Assembly: GCA_910574865.1 (NCBI GenBank) | Contig: CAJTDN010000001.1 | Location: forward strand, 62,001 to 126,000 | DNA: 64,000 nt | Direction: 5' to 3' | Source of the DNA: Lachnospiraceae bacterium | GTDB taxonomy: Bacteria > Bacillota > Clostridia > Lachnospirales > Lachnospiraceae | Part shown: positions 62,536-64,000 of the stretch, one piece after another | Numbering within the stretch: position 1 is the first letter of the stretch | How the letters are laid out: every line of letters begins with the position of its first letter | Translations under genes and position numbers: made by a program | The notes under the pieces: generated by a model | The model's input: only the letters and a program-made list of their open reading frames with translations | Told to the model about the DNA's origin: nothing | Database searches by the model: none

Positions 62536-64000
62536 ATGACGGTTATGGGAAAAGTGAATAAGGCTCGGTTTGAGGGCTTGTATCGGCCCGAATTCGAGCA
62601 TGACAACTGCGGTATTGGCGCGGTGGTGAACATCAAGGGCGCAAAGAGCCACGAGACGGTGGCGGACGCGCTGAAGATTGTAGAAAACCTTGAACATAGG
62701 GCAGGCAAGGACGCCGAGGGTAAGACAGGAGACGGAGTGGGAATCTTGTTACAGATTTCTCACAAGTTTTTCTCCAAGGTCTGTGAACCCCTCGGCTTTT
62801 CTTTGCCCTCCGAACGGGAATACGGGGTGGGAATGTTCTTCCTGCCGCAGGACGAACTGAAGCGCAACCAGGCGAAGAACATTTTCGAGGTCATCGTGGC
62901 CAAGGAGGGCCTTACGTTCCTCGGCTGGCGGAAGGTGCCCGTCGACCCGTCCGTGCTCGGCAAGAAGGCCGCCGAGTGCATGCCCTACATCATGCAGGCG
63001 TTTATTGAGAAACCGGGGCGCGTCGAAAAGGGACTGCCCTTTGACCGGCGCCTCTACGTCGTGCGGCGCATTTTCGAGCAGAGCAGCGACGACACCTACG
63101 TGGCCTCGCTCTCCAGCCGCACCATCGTCTACAAGGGAATGTTTTTGGTGGGACAGCTGCGCTTGTTTTTTGGCGATTTACAAGATACGGATTACGAATC
63201 GGCAATCGCCATGGTGCACTCCCGTTTCAGCACGAACACGAACCCGAGCTGGGAGCGCGCGCACCCGAACCGTTTCATGGTACATAACGGGGAAATCAAC
63301 ACGATCCGCGGAAATGCCGACAAGATGCGGGCGCGCGAGGAAACGATGGAATCCTGCTTCCTCAAGGGCGATCTGCACAAGGTGCTGCCGGCCATCAATT
63401 CGTCGGGTTCCGATTCGGCGATGCTTGACAACGCCTTGGAATTCATGGTGATGAGCGGCATGGAACTGCCGCTGGCGGTCATGGCCGCCATTCCCGAGCC
63501 GTGGGAAAATAACCGCGGCATGCCGCAGAAGATCAAGGATTTTTACCAATATTACGCGACGATGATGGAACCGTGGGACGGCCCGGCCTCCATCCTCTTT
63601 TCCGACGGGGACTGCATGGGCGCGGTACTTGACCGTAACGGCCTGCGTCCGTCGCGCTACTACGTCACGGACGACGACCGGCTGATCCTCTCCTCCGAGG
63701 TGGGCGTGCTTGACATCGACCCGAAAAAAATCCTGGTCAAGGAACGGCTGCACCCGGGGAAAATGTTGCTGGTCGACACCGTGCAAGGCAAGGTAATCAG
63801 CGACGAGGAATTGAAAGAATATTACGCCGGCCAGGAGCCATACGGCGAATGGATTGACGGCAACATGATTTTGTTGAAGGATCTGAAAATCCCCAACCGC
63901 GACATTCCCGAGTACACGAAGGAAGAATGCCAGCGGCTGCAAAAGGCCTTCGGCTATTCTTACGAGGAAGTGAAAAGCTCCATTTTAAATATGGCGAAAA
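62536..64000 (+). CDS. gltB: glutamate synthase large subunit (3' end outside window)
   Basis: Open from ATG 62536 (AGAGGAAGAAAGG before it; ATG 62545 is possible) to the window end, 488 codons of a protein normally ~1,500 long. The N-terminal glutaminase domain is visible: catalytic Cys in EHDNCGIGAVVNIKG, then NLEHRAGKDAEGKTGDG, MVHSRFSTNTNPSWERAHPN, HNGEINTIRGN, SSGSDSAMLDNALE and DRNGLRPSRYYVTDD. GltB takes ammonia from glutamine and makes glutamate from 2-oxoglutarate with the FMN/Fe-S part encoded further on. A propeptide of ~20 residues precedes the Cys. Confidence 0.95.
   Translation, partial: MTVMGKVNKARFEGLYRPEFEHDNCGIGAVVNIKGAKSHETVADALKIVENLEHRAGKDAEGKTGDGVGILLQISHKFFSKVCEPLGFSLPSEREYGVGMFFLPQDELKRNQAKNIFEVIVAKEGLTFLGWRKVPVDPSVLGKKAAECMPYIMQAFIEKPGRVEKGLPFDRRLYVVRRIFEQSSDDTYVASLSSRTIVYKGMFLVGQLRLFFGDLQDTDYESAIAMVHSRFSTNTNPSWERAHPNRFMVHNGEINTIRGNADKMRAREETMESCFLKGDLHKVLPAINSSGSDSAMLDNALEFMVMSGMELPLAVMAAIPEPWENNRGMPQKIKDFYQYYATMMEPWDGPASILFSDGDCMGAVLDRNGLRPSRYYVTDDDRLILSSEVGVLDIDPKKILVKERLHPGKMLLVDTVQGKVISDEELKEYYAGQEPYGEWIDGNMILLKDLKIPNRDIPEYTKEECQRLQKAFGYSYEEVKSSILNMAK

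Overview
The window reads as a chromosome segment from an anaerobic, spore-forming gut or rumen clostridium, most likely a Lachnospiraceae. The evidence is spoVT, a TIGR04086 membrane protein, PduL, a GPH sugar symporter, a domain-permuted GH3, GHKL/LytTR two-component genes and many sugar-processing genes. No rRNA, tRNA or CRISPR array was seen. Most genes are moderately GC-rich; the stretch around 11.2-17.1 kb and the gene at 20.0-21.1 kb are visibly AT-richer.

Left part (1-11.2 kb): two AraC regulators (the first cut by the window edge), a GH43 glycosidase, two lipoproteins (one with a FecR domain), and a sugar catabolic set of class II aldolase, PfkB kinase and a sugar isomerase. The isomerase survives only as its C-terminal end beside an IS4/IS1182-like transposon.

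Centre (11.2-36.7 kb, almost all on the minus strand): a complete accessory Sec island. In transcription order it holds a recombinase, a promoter on an invertible segment, a roughly 0.5 kb hairpin-rich leader, three tandem c-di-GMP-I riboswitches, a ~2,100-residue serine-rich repeat adhesin, a 50-residue membrane protein, secY2, asp1, asp2, asp3, secA2, gtf3, gtfA, gtfB, a GtfA-like/GT2 chimera, a second GtfB-like protein, and a frameshifted F420-dehydrogenase-like/pyruvyl transferase. The adhesin would be glycosylated by the Gtf proteins and exported by SecA2/SecY2/Asp1-3. Its transcription looks phase-variable and its leader looks c-di-GMP-sensing. This is the most interesting part of the window.

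Right part (36.9-64 kb): a broken Rpn-type gene, yqeY, pduL, a TIGR04086 membrane protein, spoVT, a cytidylate kinase-like gene and GH36 alpha-galactosidase, an RND pump with its adaptor, a membrane protein coupled to the permuted GH3, two paralogous GH5 enzymes followed by a GPH symporter (a beta-glucan-type set), a GHKL/LytTR two-component pair, a decayed araC gene, an NlpC/P60 hydrolase and the start of glutamate synthase gltB. Long intergenic regions here are packed with hairpins. A ~210 bp inverted-repeat element occurs at 0.9 kb and, in opposite orientation, at 56.3 kb.
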